NCBI RefSeq assembly: GCF_050948215.1
Contig: NC_135151.1
Location: forward strand, 11,758,220-11,822,219
Direction of reading: 5' to 3'
Length of the DNA: 64,000 bases
Source of the DNA: Halictus rubicundus
Lineage: Eukaryota; Arthropoda; Insecta; Hymenoptera; Halictidae
The translations under genes and the position numbers were made by a program. Below, piece after piece: positions 1-10,559 of the stretch. Every line of letters starts with the position of its first letter. The stretch's first letter is position 1. Under the pieces are notes generated by a model. That model was not told the origin of the DNA, searched no databases, and saw only the letters and a list, made by a program, of their open reading frames with translations.

Positions 1-270
1 TTTCCGTAATTTCTCATATCCTCTTCAATTGATCATTCTAAAATAAAACCGGGCATGTTTTAGCTATTAGAATGCACATCTATGAATTTTTTCAGAATTT
101 TGAGCTTCGAAATCGAATTTTACAAAATAAATCAAAATTTGGAAATGCCGATATCTTGTAGAAGTTACGAAATACTAAGTTTATATTTTTACAGTTTCAG
201 CATCTTGTTATGGTTGTTAACACATGATTTTATCCGATTTTTCAAAGTGGGGGCACATGGTTCAAAAAAA
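1..270 (+). repeat. Dispersed repeat E, copy 1 (cut by window start)
   Basis: This stretch aligns over its whole length with 34934-35199 in the same orientation, with scattered substitutions; both end in a block reading GTGGGGGCACAT. An 84-codon frame runs through it but is not conserved in the partner copy, so I do not call it a gene. A further block at 340-377 is the reverse complement of 34803-34840, which lies on the other side of the partner copy. That arrangement suggests the complete element has similar inverted ends with a core near AGTGCCCCCA. The superfamily is not identified. Confidence 0.75.
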
Positions 271-339
271 CTCTGGCAGAAAGAGTTTCGGTCCGGTTGC
301 AGTTTTTGCAACGTAACGAAACTAATGATAAGTTAAGAT

Positions 340-377
340 GGCCTGTTGCAAATTCAATTTGGTTTAGGGGAACTTTT
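340..377 (-). repeat. Inverted end block of dispersed repeat E
   Basis: This 38-bp block is close to the reverse complement of 34803-34840. It lies downstream of the repeat body here but upstream of it in the second copy, as expected for a terminal inverted repeat. Confidence 0.5.
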
Positions 378-2274
378 CACCTCCTTATCCGGCTATACCC
401 TTTCTATACAGAAAGAAACTAAAGCGGGCCGCTGAAAAACCTGAACTCGCGTACGCTTTTCCAATTTTCTTACCGCCATCGCTGATCGAAAGAGAGATTC
501 TGATTCACCGAAAAAAATTCCATAGCTAATCACGCAGCTAGATAATAGAATAAAGGACGACCGTACCGAGTTTAATTGGAACTCGCTCACCGGTGTTTGA
601 CCGAGAACGAAACGTTCTTGGAATAGAATAGCAGCGAAATTTTCACGACAGTGAAAAGCCAGCAGGGATAAAATGTACGGTTCAGGGATCGATTTCCTTT
701 ATCTATGCAGGTGAAGTTAGGCTTGCGAGAACGTCCTCGAAATAAAGGAGGCTGGGTACGATGTGTGCGGTAAGCCGTGGCAATGAGAATTTAATGTCTC
801 GAGTTTCGTGAAAGAAAGGGCGGGTGGAGTAGCACAGGCTGTCTTGTAAAAAGAAGAGCAGATATACGGCACCGGAGGCTTAATCTCGGTCGTTAAGGGC
901 TGTCTCGTGGTTTCGTGGGTCTGTTGGACCTTGTGTCATCCATCTTCCGTGGCTCCCGGACGTTTCGAGATCATCCTAATGCCGATAGACACCCTTTCCC
1001 TTTCGGAAAGCTTTCGCCGAATGGCTGAGCCGGTCCGGAAGCGGATCAATCATCGTCGTCGCCGAACACTATACTCGTAACACGACCGCCATTAATCATG
1101 GAATAGCTGCTGTACTTCCATGACGTTCAGCACAATTCCACGTTAATTAGGCATTCCTTTGAGACGTTCACAGCCGTGTTATTCTATGCGCACGCGGGGC
1201 TGATCCCCGCTACGCTTTGAGGACAGTGCCCTTTGTGCTGGTTGCACTGCGAAATGCTAGCGATGCACCCCACGGAATTCGAAGTCGATTTTTTTTTTTA
1301 TAAAGAAAATACGTCGCGGTAATTATCCCCGTGTCGAATTCTTGTTGCGGATATGGAAATATTTTTACGAGACGTCTGCATTTGGTGCAAGTGAGAAATT
1401 GATGCTTAAGACGCACAACTTTAATTAATTATCAATTCTTCAAAACATATTGTTGAAGATATTTCTTAGACCCAATTCCATCGGTCGAATTTGAGTAATT
1501 AAATATCGATTTTAATATTCTGGGTGAAAGGGCTGACACATTACCTGTAGACGATTACAGCGGTCTTTAAAAATCCTGCGATTTGATCTTTGAGGTCTGA
1601 TGCTGCTTTCGTGTGTTTCGGTTTCATTAATCAATTTTTTGGTTCATTCTCGTTAGGATTAAGAAAGATTGCGCTACCGGGGCAGTTTCGGTAACAAATG
1701 AAGGGACAGAAACGGGAGAAGAAGGGAAAGGGAGCGTTACGTTCCGAGCTCGCTACAGGACTCATCACCAAGGCGAATAAAAGTCTCGGCTTTTGGGGGA
1801 TCGTCCGGATTTTTTCCCGCATCTATCACCCCGTCGTTCACTAATCGCCGAAACGTTTAGCCCCCGTGATTCACCGTGGTTCCTGCAGTATTTCCAGGTG
1901 AAAATGATCGATCGTTTTTCGCCGGGAGCTGCTTGTTAACTCGGCTAATAAACGGAAGAGCGGAGCGCGTCCGAAAGTGGATTCGAATGCGATTGGATAG
2001 TTTCGACAAGTTTGCGAACGCTTTGACAGAGAAATGCAATGGGTTGACGGGCACTAGAGTTTGATGTGGGTTCGAACCGATCGGAACTGTTCTGAGAACT
2101 GGTTGAAAACTGTTCTGCACCAGTCGTTGGTTTCGACTGTGTGCGAGGCAATTGAAATGCAACGAGTCCAATAAGAAAATGTGATGAGAGGGAAGTTTGG
2201 TTAAAGTTTCTTGAATGAAAATCGCGTCTGTGTCTTGTTGGCTGTATCTACTTACAGAGTATGAACGTCGTGTT
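378..2274. other. No gene recognised; mixed CpG-rich and AT-rich DNA
   Basis: Only short overlapping frames on both strands are present, the longest 104 codons on the minus strand at 1857-2171, with no recognisable domain. The stretch from about 660 to 1200 and from 1700 to 2160 is rich in CpG. A tRNA B-box-like string at 2069-2079 has no matching A box or cloverleaf. Confidence 0.5.
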
Positions 2275-2473
2275 TAGACGGTGGATATTTATGCAAAATA
2301 AAAATTGTCGGCATTCATTCCTAGTCGTAGGAACCATGGAATTTATTTCTCTCTTCGGTGATTTCATTAAATCGTAACAGATGTATTGATATTTTTAATT
2401 GCATTTTAATTTTTCCACTGTATGAAACTACACTCATCCGCTTTTACTTTAAACGCACATAATCCGCAGTTTA
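2275..2473 (+). mobile_element. MITE-A copy (hAT-like MITE)
   Basis: The left end reads TAGACGGTGGATATTTATGC followed by AAAATAAAAATTGTC. The right end reads AATCCGCAGTTTA, the inverted counterpart of the family end TAGACTGCGG. The length of 199 bp is typical. The flanking 8-mers match only partly, so the target duplication has decayed. Confidence 0.7.
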
Positions 2474-3123
2474 TTTGTGAATCGCCAGTTAAAGCCATCA
2501 TAGGGAAATCGAATAAATTAATTCAATTAATTTTTGCGCCTCAGATTGTTCGTGCTGAAGAAGAATAAGAAGACAATTTGTAGCAATAATGCCACTCGAT
2601 GAACGTTAAAAAATCGCTGAAACATTTTCTTCGGCTAACAAATAGTCGATCGTTCCCGCAAACGATCTCCACCAGACAGATGACTCTCGTTCTCGAAAAT
2701 CGGCATCATTTTGAATGAATCCCCTCAGATAGTAACACTCGAGCCTAAGTGCACCCTAAACCACGCAAACCAGTCAGAACTCGTTGTAATTTGCCAGTGG
2801 CATATTCGATCCAGCATCCGAGTAGTTAGTGCACGCATGCGATCGGTAACAATTCATGACCCCGGTGGAATGAAGATGCATCGCGAGTCGCTCGTTTATC
2901 GTTCCGAAAGATCGGCAGAGAATTCACCTAGCTACCGTGTCGCGTTGAACCTTCGAGTGGAACTATAAATTCATCTTTACGACTGCATTGTGCTGTCTCA
3001 CGGTCTCCAGGTTTAGCTACAACCGTGGAACCGGTAACAATTCATGGGACACGACAATGAAGATAGAGGGACTAGGGGTTCTTGGAAAGACGTGTTTTGC
3101 GGAGATACCTTGGAAACGAGATC
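2474..3123. other. No gene recognised
   Basis: Moderately GC-rich single-copy DNA. A short string, CGGTAACAATTCATG, occurs near 2844 and again near 3031, suggesting a small local duplication. Frames of about 85 codons show nothing recognisable. Confidence 0.4.
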
Positions 3124-3158
3124 ATCTCTCTCTCTCACACACACTCTCTCTCACACAC

Positions 3159-3199
<41 letters not shown>

Positions 3200-3215
3200 A
3201 TCTATCTCTCTCACT
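3124..3215. repeat. Compound CT/CA/TATC microsatellite
   Basis: The tract is (CT)n interrupted by CACACA twice and ending in TCTA units. It generates three artificial frames of Leu-Ser-His repeats on the plus strand, which should not be read as proteins. Confidence 0.95.
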
Positions 3216-3484
3216 CTCCCGTCATCGATCATTTATCAGCCACGATGTCGGAAAGCCCATTATCGCCGGACGCACCATGGCGCAGAAATCCGAGCGTATT
3301 ATAGTGAGCCGGAATCGCAAAAAGATGCACAAGAAAACAAATTTTAGACCTTCTTCGATGAAACTTTGGTTACCAGCTCTTAGACATTTGATGTTTCTCG
3401 GAAATAGTTGCGCAAGAATTAATACTTCGCCTAGATAATTATAGTTTGACATTTTGAAACAAGCTGTGATTTATTTATAATTTT

Positions 3485-3689
3485 TAGACTGCGGATTTTA
3501 TGCATTTATGGCACAAAGGGGGGTCCGGAGAGGGGGTTTACTTTCAAACAATAAAAGGATTACAAGAATTTAAGAGTGCCGACACATTTCTTGCAACTTA
3601 ATAAAACCACTAAAGAGAGAGATAAATTCCTATTTGGTTTCCAAGTCTTGCAATTAATGCAAATGATTTTTATTTTTACCCGTAGTCTA
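3485..3689 (-). mobile_element. MITE-A copy
   Basis: It starts with TAGACTGCGGATTTTATGC and ends with CCGTAGTCTA, a 205-bp element. The 8-mers outside the ends are ATAATTTT and ATAGTTTC, matching at six of eight positions, as expected for a decayed 8-bp target duplication. The interior resembles the family interior read on the minus strand. Confidence 0.85.
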
Positions 3690-3771
3690 ATAGTTTCACA
3701 ATTGAAGGGAGCTCGTCTTACAACGTGCAAGAAGTTATGACTCACAAATACATTTTACAAAGAAAAAGGAA

Positions 3772-4040
3772 ACGGACAAGTGGAATAGGTATTGCCTATG
3801 GTCAGACAAGTAGGACAAAAATTGTCTATGGTGAAACAAGTGGAATAGGTGTTATCTACGGTCAGACAAGATGGGTAAAAATGACCTACGCTTTAACAAG
3901 TGGAATAAGAATGATCTATGCTGAAACTTAGTGAAACAGTCGTTACATATGGTCAGACAAGATGGGTAAAACTGATGTACGCTATGACAAGTAGAACAGG
4001 TATTCTTATGATCAGACAAATGGAAATAGTCTGTAGTCAA
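3772..4040 (+). repeat. 30-bp minisatellite M1, block 1
   Basis: About nine units begin with ACAAG and end near TATGGTCAG; several are exactly 30 bp. Two unit types occur (ACAAGTGGAATAGG and ACAAGATGGGTAAA), and the second type recurs at 3866 and 3957, about 90 bp apart, hinting at a higher-order repeat. Because the unit is a multiple of three, a ten-residue peptide repeat stays open for a few units; this is expected by arithmetic and is not evidence of a gene. Confidence 0.9.
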
Positions 4041-4354
4041 AGAGATTTTGTTCTCAGCTAAATTGTGATTGTAAAACGCAGTTTCTCAACCTATCAAATA
4101 AATAATACCACCGTGAGATTGTACGTTGATATAAAATTGTTGTGTTTGTAATTAATAGTGTATAATAGACTGGGATGCAAATTTAGGACTTTTGCGATTC
4201 TGGCTCACTGTGCAGCGTCTCGGTGGCTGCTCCGCACCGATGGCATCGATCGGACCACGGAACATTGCGTTTCATTGTGATCGCCTCGACGAGGCCTCGT
4301 TATTACTTCAAGGACCATTTCGTTTCGCCTCTCCAAACAACGGGAGAGCTCCTC

Positions 4355-4396
<42 letters not shown>

Positions 4397-5320
4397 TGTC
4401 CTCGAAAACCATTCGACGGGAACGGCCGTCCGCAATGGGCCGGGGATTTTTCGAATCGCGTGAATGCATCTGTCGCGACGCGATCCCGTTAATTAATTAA
4501 GGGCATCCTGTCTGCGGACAACGCCACCACCGCGTAATTCTAGTTAGAACAATTGTTATTTGCTATTGCCAAACAGGCTTTGGCGGACTCGTTGACATGA
4601 TGGTCACCGGTGACCGGCGGGGAGCTGATCGTTCACACCACTGCGAAACCAAAGAAAATTCGGTAAAGTCTCAAATCTGTAAGTTGAAATCTAAGAGAAT
4701 TTATAATCGAAATAAAGAGACGTGAATCTGTGAACTAAGTCAGAAAAATCTATGATTTGAACGAAAAATTATTTAGTGTACAATAAAGCAGAAGTTAATA
4801 GTTTACATCGACGTATCGATAACCTAGGTTGAGAAGATTTAGATGTAAAAGAGGAAAATTTCATAACCCAAATGGAAAACCGTGAAAGAAAAAACAGTCG
4901 CACTCTTAATTACCAGACAATCCACATGCATTCATATACACGATGCCGGCGAAACAAAAACAAAAAATAGTGACTGCACGCGAAAAGCTGAATTGCAAAT
5001 GGAAATAGGAACGTGTGCATCAGATACTGTTTCATCCTCGTGTTTCTTCCAAATGGAGGTTTCTGTAAAAAAAAATGTTACCCTAGATTTTTGTGTCTGC
5101 TTCTTTAATGTAGATTTACGATCCTACAGGTTGCGCCGGCAGAGTTCACAGACATTTTTGTGTGACTTTTGTTCGTTTCTATTAAGAAATTGTTTGTCTT
5201 CAGACAGTCCTATCTTTGAAGGATACTAAGATTGTTTGCGATTGTTTAATCTTGTAGCTGGAGCAGCAGAGGGATTTACGTTGTCGAACGTAATCTTGAG
5301 ATAATAATAAGGTAGGAGGA
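4041..5320. other. Single-copy DNA between the two M1 blocks; no gene recognised
   Basis: The part from about 4190 to 4640 is CpG-rich and contains a CT microsatellite. The rest is AT-rich. A 115-codon plus frame at 4882-5229 is Cys- and Ser-rich without any recognised motif and is not called. Confidence 0.4.
4351..4397. repeat. CT microsatellite
   Basis: A CCT run passes into an uninterrupted (CT)n tract and then imperfect CT repeats. It causes Leu-Ser and Arg-Glu repeats in the frames that cross it. Confidence 0.95.
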
Positions 5321-6660
5321 CATCCGATCAGATAAGTAGAATGGGAGTAGTTAGTCAGACGAATGGAGTGGGGATCACCCGTGGTCAGAGAGAATCAGAC
5401 CGAGTATGGTTAGATAAATAGAATAGGGTTGTGGCCTGTGGTGCAATATGTAGAATAAGATTGGCCTGTAGCCAGATAAATAGAATAAGGCAGGTATGTA
5501 CCTAGATAAACGAAATGGGAGACAAACTGTGGCCAGACGAGAGAAATGGGAGCGTTAGATAAGCAGAATAGGGGTGGCCGGTGGTCAGAGAAATAGGCCG
5601 GGGGTGATCTCTATCCTAACAAGTGGAAAGGGAAATAATTCGTGATCAGACAAGTGAAATTCTATGATTATAATGATCAGACAAATAGAATTGGGGGTGG
5701 TATACAATTGGGTAAACAGAATTTGGATTAACGACATTCTAATGTCAGACAAGTGAAATAGGAACGATCTATGATCAGATAAGTAGAAACAGAAACGATT
5801 ATGAAATCAGACAAGTGGAAGAGGAGTAGAATGTGAAGCGTCAAGTAAAACAAGGTCGACGTGACATTGAATAACTCGAACAGAGGAGACCTAAAATCAG
5901 ATAAATAGAAATAGGAACGTTCTGTAATCAGACAAGTGAAGTAGGTGTGGCTTGTAGACTGGCCTGTATTCTAATTAGAATAGGGGCAATTTATAGTGAT
6001 TATTTACATTTACAAGTGATATAGGTGCTGCCTGTAGTCAGACGAGTGGAGTAAAAATGATCTGTGATCAAACAAATGGAATATGAATTACATATAGTCA
6101 GACCAGTGGATATCTACGGTCAGACAAATAGAATCTACTACTCCTATGGCCAGAGCCAAGTGGAATAGGTATTGCCGATCAGACCAATGAGGTAGAAGTT
6201 ATCTATTGTCAAGAGCAAATGGAACATCAGTGATATATATATACTCAAGCAAGTGGAGCAGAGGATGTTTACAGTCAGAAATGTAAAATTATGTTTACAG
6301 TCAGAAATGTAAAATGTACTACTTCTATGGCCAGGGGCAAGTGGAATAGGAATTATGGTCAGACGAGCGTGGTAGAAATTATCTATGGTCAAAGGCAAGT
6401 GAATGCACAATCACATATAGTTCGACAAGCGAAGCAGAGGATATCTACGATTACACGCGTGGAATGCATTAATCCTATGATGAAGTCAAGTGGAATAAGA
6501 ACTACCTGTGGTCAGACGAGCGAGGCGGTGATCGTCTGTGGTCAAAGGAAAGTGGAACAACAATGATATACAGTCAGGCAAGTGAAGCAGGGGATATCTG
6601 CAATCACAGATGCGGAATGCAATAAATTGGAATAAAAATAATTTCAGGTCGGACTACTGA
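5321..6660 (+). repeat. 30-bp minisatellite M1, block 2 (degenerate)
   Basis: The same core as block 1, GGTCAGACAAGTGGAATAGG, recurs with many substitutions and small indels for about 1.3 kb. Units around 5330-5700 and 6120-6560 are clearest. Greater divergence than block 1 suggests an older or less homogenised part of one array split by about 1.3 kb of other DNA. Confidence 0.9.
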
Positions 6661-7400
6661 AGTGAGGAAAACCTACAACCGTATAAATAAAATGCAACTT
6701 TACGATCATAAGCCAGGTATAATAAAACTCCCAAAAATGAAAAAACGGGGACCATCGTGGGAACGATGAAGGTCAGAAACAACGCATTTCCTCGCCCTAA
6801 TCGCCGTGAATACCTCGCTGTCGGGTTACAAAGGGCGTTTTCACGTCGTTGGATTGTCGCCAGCACGCGATTCCGCTTTCCTGCACACGGACCGGTCACG
6901 CGGACGTTGCCAAGAAGTCGAAGACGCGTGAATACGTGTACACAGACATACGCGCAGATAACGTGAACACACGTTCGCGTAGGAAGGACGTCTCCAGCCT
7001 CCCCGTTCAGGAACTCTGTGGTCCTGCGGCTCGGTGAATCCGCATAACAGGACAGTCGGAAGGAAGGGAGTTTGCGGTGTCTGACAGGATGCGAGCGACT
7101 AATCGATGGCGAAGACACATTTCCTGCCAGGCCATAACGCGCCGATCAACGGCTCCCTTGAGAGAGAACGGTACAGGTGTGTGTATTCTCGCTTCAATCC
7201 TCTCGATGATAAGCGGCTGAGGAATTCCCCGCGACCATTCACACCTAATGCCCGGCACAGTGATTGCTCCTCCGATCGGTTGGCAGAATCGCTTCGAGAC
7301 GGATCGCCTTGCACCGAGAATACAGAGACGCCGCAGAATCGTATGGATCTTGGATGCATTGTTCATGTAGCTGCATAGAAGTCATTTTTGTGACCATCGT
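6661..7400. other. CpG-rich block, no gene recognised
   Basis: Dense in CpG, with frames open on both strands at once. The longest is 154 codons on the minus strand at 6654-7118, with a hydrophobic C-terminal stretch but no recognised domain, and it extends into the minisatellite edge. Mutual overlap is what high GC gives by chance. A short unrecognised exon or regulatory element cannot be excluded. Confidence 0.4.
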
Positions 7401-7520
7401 GAATCTTGCAATTCTTTTGACAGCTACACGATTATTGGAGAACATCTATGAATTCATTTCACGCAGTCTCGTGATCATGGTCACCGACCGAACTTGATCG
7501 TTCTGGTAGAGGTTACGTAG
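7401..7520 (+). repeat. Local direct repeat, copy 1 of 3
   Basis: It contains GGAGAACATCTATGAATTCA followed by TTTCACGCAGTCTCGTGATC. Closely similar copies follow at 7584-7721 and 7970-8057. Confidence 0.85.
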
Positions 7521-7583
7521 TTTGCGCATCATAAGGAACGTGTATTTTATGTCAGGCACTTTTTACTGAACCCTAAAAGAGTA

Positions 7584-7721
7584 GAACTTGCAATTTTGTT
7601 TGAAAGCTACTGAAGAAGATCTGGAATTGTTGGAGAACATCTATGAATTCATTTCATGAAGTCTTGTGATTATGGTCACTGACCAAACTTGATCTTTCTG
7701 GTGGATGTTACATAGCTTCAA
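7584..7721 (+). repeat. Local direct repeat, copy 2 of 3
   Basis: Same core as copy 1, about 195 bp downstream, with strong identity through GGTCACTGACCAAACTTGATC. It shares the preceding AAGCTACTGAAGAAGATCTG string with copy 3. Confidence 0.85.
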
Positions 7722-7746
7722 TTACATTTTTTTGACTGAAAATTAA

Positions 7747-7962
7747 TACTAAACCTACCACAGTAAACATTACCGGTTTCCTATATTATAATTATTGAAA
7801 AATATTTTATAAAATTTCATTAATGGAAAATAGTGGAATAAATTTCCTCGTTCAAGCATTTAATATATTGAACCTTACGGACAATCTTAATAAATTTATT
7901 TATTTTTTTATTTTTATAAGGCAATATTTACCAGATACTGTTAATATTTGGTAGGTTTAGTG
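7747..7962. mobile_element. TTAA-flanked MITE (piggyBac-like)
   Basis: The 216-bp element begins TACTAAACCTACCA and ends TGGTAGGTTTAGTG, a near-perfect inverted pair. It is flanked on both sides by TTAA (7743-7746 and 7963-7966), the target site expected for piggyBac-type transposition. It sits between copies 2 and 3 of a local direct repeat; subtracting it brings their spacing close to that of copies 1 and 2. It has no coding capacity. Confidence 0.8.
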
Positions 7963-7969
7963 TTAAAAG

Positions 7970-8057
7970 GTTAGTTTTTTAAAAGCTACTGAAAAAGATC
8001 TGGAATTGTTGGAGAACATCTATGAATTCATTTCATGCAGCCTCATGATCTTGCTGG
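7970..8057 (+). repeat. Local direct repeat, copy 3 of 3 (partial)
   Basis: It matches copy 2 from AAAAGCTACTGAAAAAGATC through TTTCATGCAGCCTCATGATC and then stops. Confidence 0.8.
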
Positions 8058-9619
8058 TTGAAGAGTATTAATAAATTCATTTACATAAATATAAATTTCA
8101 AACGCAGTAAAATGAAAGTATGGATATATTAAATGAATTAAATGTAGAAAAACCTTTTCGTATCTTACCTTCCTAGATCAGCGATTGATATCGCCTCTGA
8201 AATATCTTCCGAACTAATCTAATCGTAATCTTTTCTCCTAAGTCGTAAGATTCGATCTTATTTCCCGTGCATTTCCTGCTGCGCCTTGCTGCATTCAGAA
8301 TGCATTTGAAATTTTAAGTGGTCGCCGCCGGCGCAACGCGCACCGGTTTTTCTGTTTATTTGTTCTCTTCTTGCTCTCCCCTGGTTGCATATGCATTTGC
8401 GCCATAGGTATAAAAGTGAAATAAAAGCCGCGGTGCCATTAATCGTGTAAAAACGTATTCGCCGGGTCGCGGATATAAGAACGCCTGCTCCGCAAAAAAC
8501 TCTGACGCGTGATATATTATACGTTTTGCGGCATTTTTACAAGCGCCTAACGAAAGATTTAGTGACCGAGAAATATGGGTTAGGATATGGGAAAGAGTAT
8601 TTAATTTTAACCCCTGCTGGGAAACCGGAATTTCATACATCCTTGCGTTAATAAGAATTAATTATTATTAGAATAGTTATCTGGTTGAATCTCCGACGCA
8701 GAACGTGTGTAATTGGTATATTTACTTTAACTAGAATTATTTACCTTGGCAGATAGTTATTCGCGCAATGCGCCAGAAAAGCGATTCGAAGCCAAGTAAT
8801 AGTTAGACTGCGGATGTGTATGCGGACCCGCAGTTTTAGCTAATTTACACCGGCGAGAATTATGCTAAACTCTTCATAGCTGAGAGGTAAAACATTATGC
8901 TCGTGATCGTCGCATAGAGAGTAGGGATCTTTATGTGAAATGAAGCCCAAAGTAAGAACTATTATCTGGCAATTTTAAGCACTAAAGAGAAAAAGTGTGA
9001 TCTGACTTTTTTAAAGAATTCAATTGAAATTACTTGTGGGGATGATGAGTCATCATAGTACTCGCAAGGCAACAGAATAGGGCCTGTTGCAAAAATTAGG
9101 GAAGGAACGACAGATGGAGACGGGGCTTGAGGGTCAGTTTCGCCTGTTGGACAGGATCGAGGTGCACGCGACGGGGTTCAACGGGTTCGGTTGAACCGTG
9201 CCGGATTCATTTTGTAAATTACTAGGCTCCCGTATGCGCTGCTCAAAGGGATGCTGTCTTCCGCGTTTCCCTTTCACGCGCACATCCCTTCCCCCTCCAG
9301 AATTTCCTGTTGCAAGACGCGAGACTCCGGGAAACCGCTTATCACGTCGGCTGACGTGGCTCTGCCAGCACGTGCCCCAAGGCTCGCCGGGACGATAAAA
9401 GATGGAGATTGCGGCCTATGCTAATTGGGGTGAGAGAGCCGGTTGCATTTTTTATGCGGACCAACCGTGGACGAAACGGACGGACTCGAGAAACTAAACG
9501 TCCTGAGCACACTCGCCGTCGAGAAGATCGCTTAAGTAGTCACCTAACTTTCTTTCTTCTCCTTGGAGCAGCCTGTTTGCACTTTCCATTTGTATACATC
9601 GTCATTTGCATCTTACCAC
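8058..9619. other. No gene recognised
   Basis: AT-rich DNA with CpG-rich parts near 8280-8550 and 9100-9500. Small frames only. It holds the minimal MITE-A relic at 8804-8837. Confidence 0.4.
8804..8837. mobile_element. MITE-A relic: two ends with almost no interior
   Basis: TAGACTGCGGATGTGTATGC is followed almost at once by CCGCAGTTTTA, the family's opposite end. The whole structure is about 34 bp. It could be an extreme internal deletion or a chance short palindrome. No clear 8-bp duplication flanks it. Confidence 0.4.
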
Positions 9620-9756
9620 TAGACTGCGGACCTTTATGCATAGTAAAAATCGTTCGAATCCATTGCAAGACATGGGAACCAAATAGGAACTCCTCTCCTT
9701 AATGGTTTTATTGCACCCGCCCAGTTTTGCCATAAATGCGTAAAATCCAAAGTCGA
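9620..9756 (-). mobile_element. MITE-A copy, internally deleted
   Basis: The left end TAGACTGCGGACCTTTATGC is intact. The other end reads GCGTAAAATCCAAAGTC, a mutated version of AAAATCCGCAGTC. At about 137 bp it is shorter than the family norm. Confidence 0.7.
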
Positions 9757-9827
9757 ACAACTTTCGTTTGAGACATCTTTGCGTAGAGCCAGCAGTCTAT
9801 TAATTACAGCACAAGCAATAAGTACAA

Positions 9828-10020
9828 TTAACACGTTACCTACCGGTGCTTGAAGACTTTCTAGTAGATTTTTCACCAGCAATGATAATTTCAATTCTGA
9901 AGCAACAAGTCACCACCGGTGACGCCATCTAAGAATTTCGTTTCAGATTGCAATGTAAAAGAAAATTTCTGAGCTTGCTTTTGGTACGAAAATTCTAGGC
10001 TTTCTATTAAGTAGTGTTAA
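9828..10020. mobile_element. Probable TTAA-flanked MITE
   Basis: The segment is bounded by TTAA at 9828-9831 (TTAACACGTTACC) and 10017-10020 (AGTAGTGTTAA). The interior from about 9885 resembles 45850-45980, including GAACCAACAAGTCA-like and TTTTGGTA blocks. The inverted ends are short, so the assignment is tentative. Confidence 0.5.
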
Positions 10021-10559
10021 ATATCTCAGTTTGTTGCTTTTATTAACTAGTGAAACTGACGTTCTAAACCAGAAGTTATTTGTGACTTGACTGGATAACG
10101 CGTGCTCGAGTAAAGACGTTAACGAGAAGATTTTCCTGATTTCGATAATTGTGGGAGGAGGAATGAAAGACAAGTCGTTTGGAGGGTTCGGGTGGTTCTC
10201 TTGTTAATGACTACGTGTGACTGATGTCTGCTGGTCTCGCCGAAAGGATTGACGGACCGTCACGTTCGCCAAACAACCAGCAGACCGAGGAACGAAGGCT
10301 TTAGACCTCTCCGAGGAGGCCGGGTATGGTAATGGCTCGGTGAATCTGGGTCAATCAGTTGATCGTCTTTAGTTAAGGGGATACGAAGTAGTGCAATTAG
10401 GCTTACCTCCTCTGCAATTAGGCTTACGTCACGCGGGTGTCAGATCACGTTGTCCAACATGATCTTCCGTGATCCTTCCGCCCGACTACGGCCAACAAAA
10501 ATTGCTTCGTTACGAGCGTCGTCGTCGTCGTCGTCGTCGCCGCCGTAAAATTCTATATC
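10021..10559. other. No gene recognised; small direct and inverted repeats
   Basis: Contains a 10-bp inverted pair, GTCTGCTGGT (10226-10235) and ACCAGCAGAC (10276-10285). Also contains a short tandem duplication of TGCAATTAGGCTTAC (about 10392-10427) and a GTC microsatellite. Confidence 0.5.
10517..10545. repeat. GTC/GCC trinucleotide repeat
   Basis: Consecutive GTC units end in GCCGCC. It gives a polyarginine run in one short plus frame, which is not called as a gene. Confidence 0.9.

Noticed and set aside
2069..2079. tRNA B-box-like GGTTCGAACC
   Set aside because: No A box at the right distance and no cloverleaf around it.
3044..3438. Three overlapping plus frames of Leu-Ser-His repeats
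   Set aside because: All are translations of one CT/CA microsatellite in different registers.
3725..3931. Ten-residue peptide repeat protein
   Set aside because: Follows from a 30-bp minisatellite unit being divisible by three; the frame closes in later units.
3772..4040. CRISPR-like array of 30-bp repeats
   Set aside because: Repeats are contiguous and variable with no unique spacers, and the DNA is eukaryotic.
4146..4178. TAGACTGGGATGCAAATTTAGG as another MITE-A end
   Set aside because: Partial match to the end only, no interior or opposite end found downstream or upstream.
6654..7118. 154-codon minus frame with a hydrophobic C-terminal stretch
   Set aside because: Starts in a CpG-rich block with open frames on both strands and ends in minisatellite edge; the hydrophobic stretch alone does not support a membrane protein.
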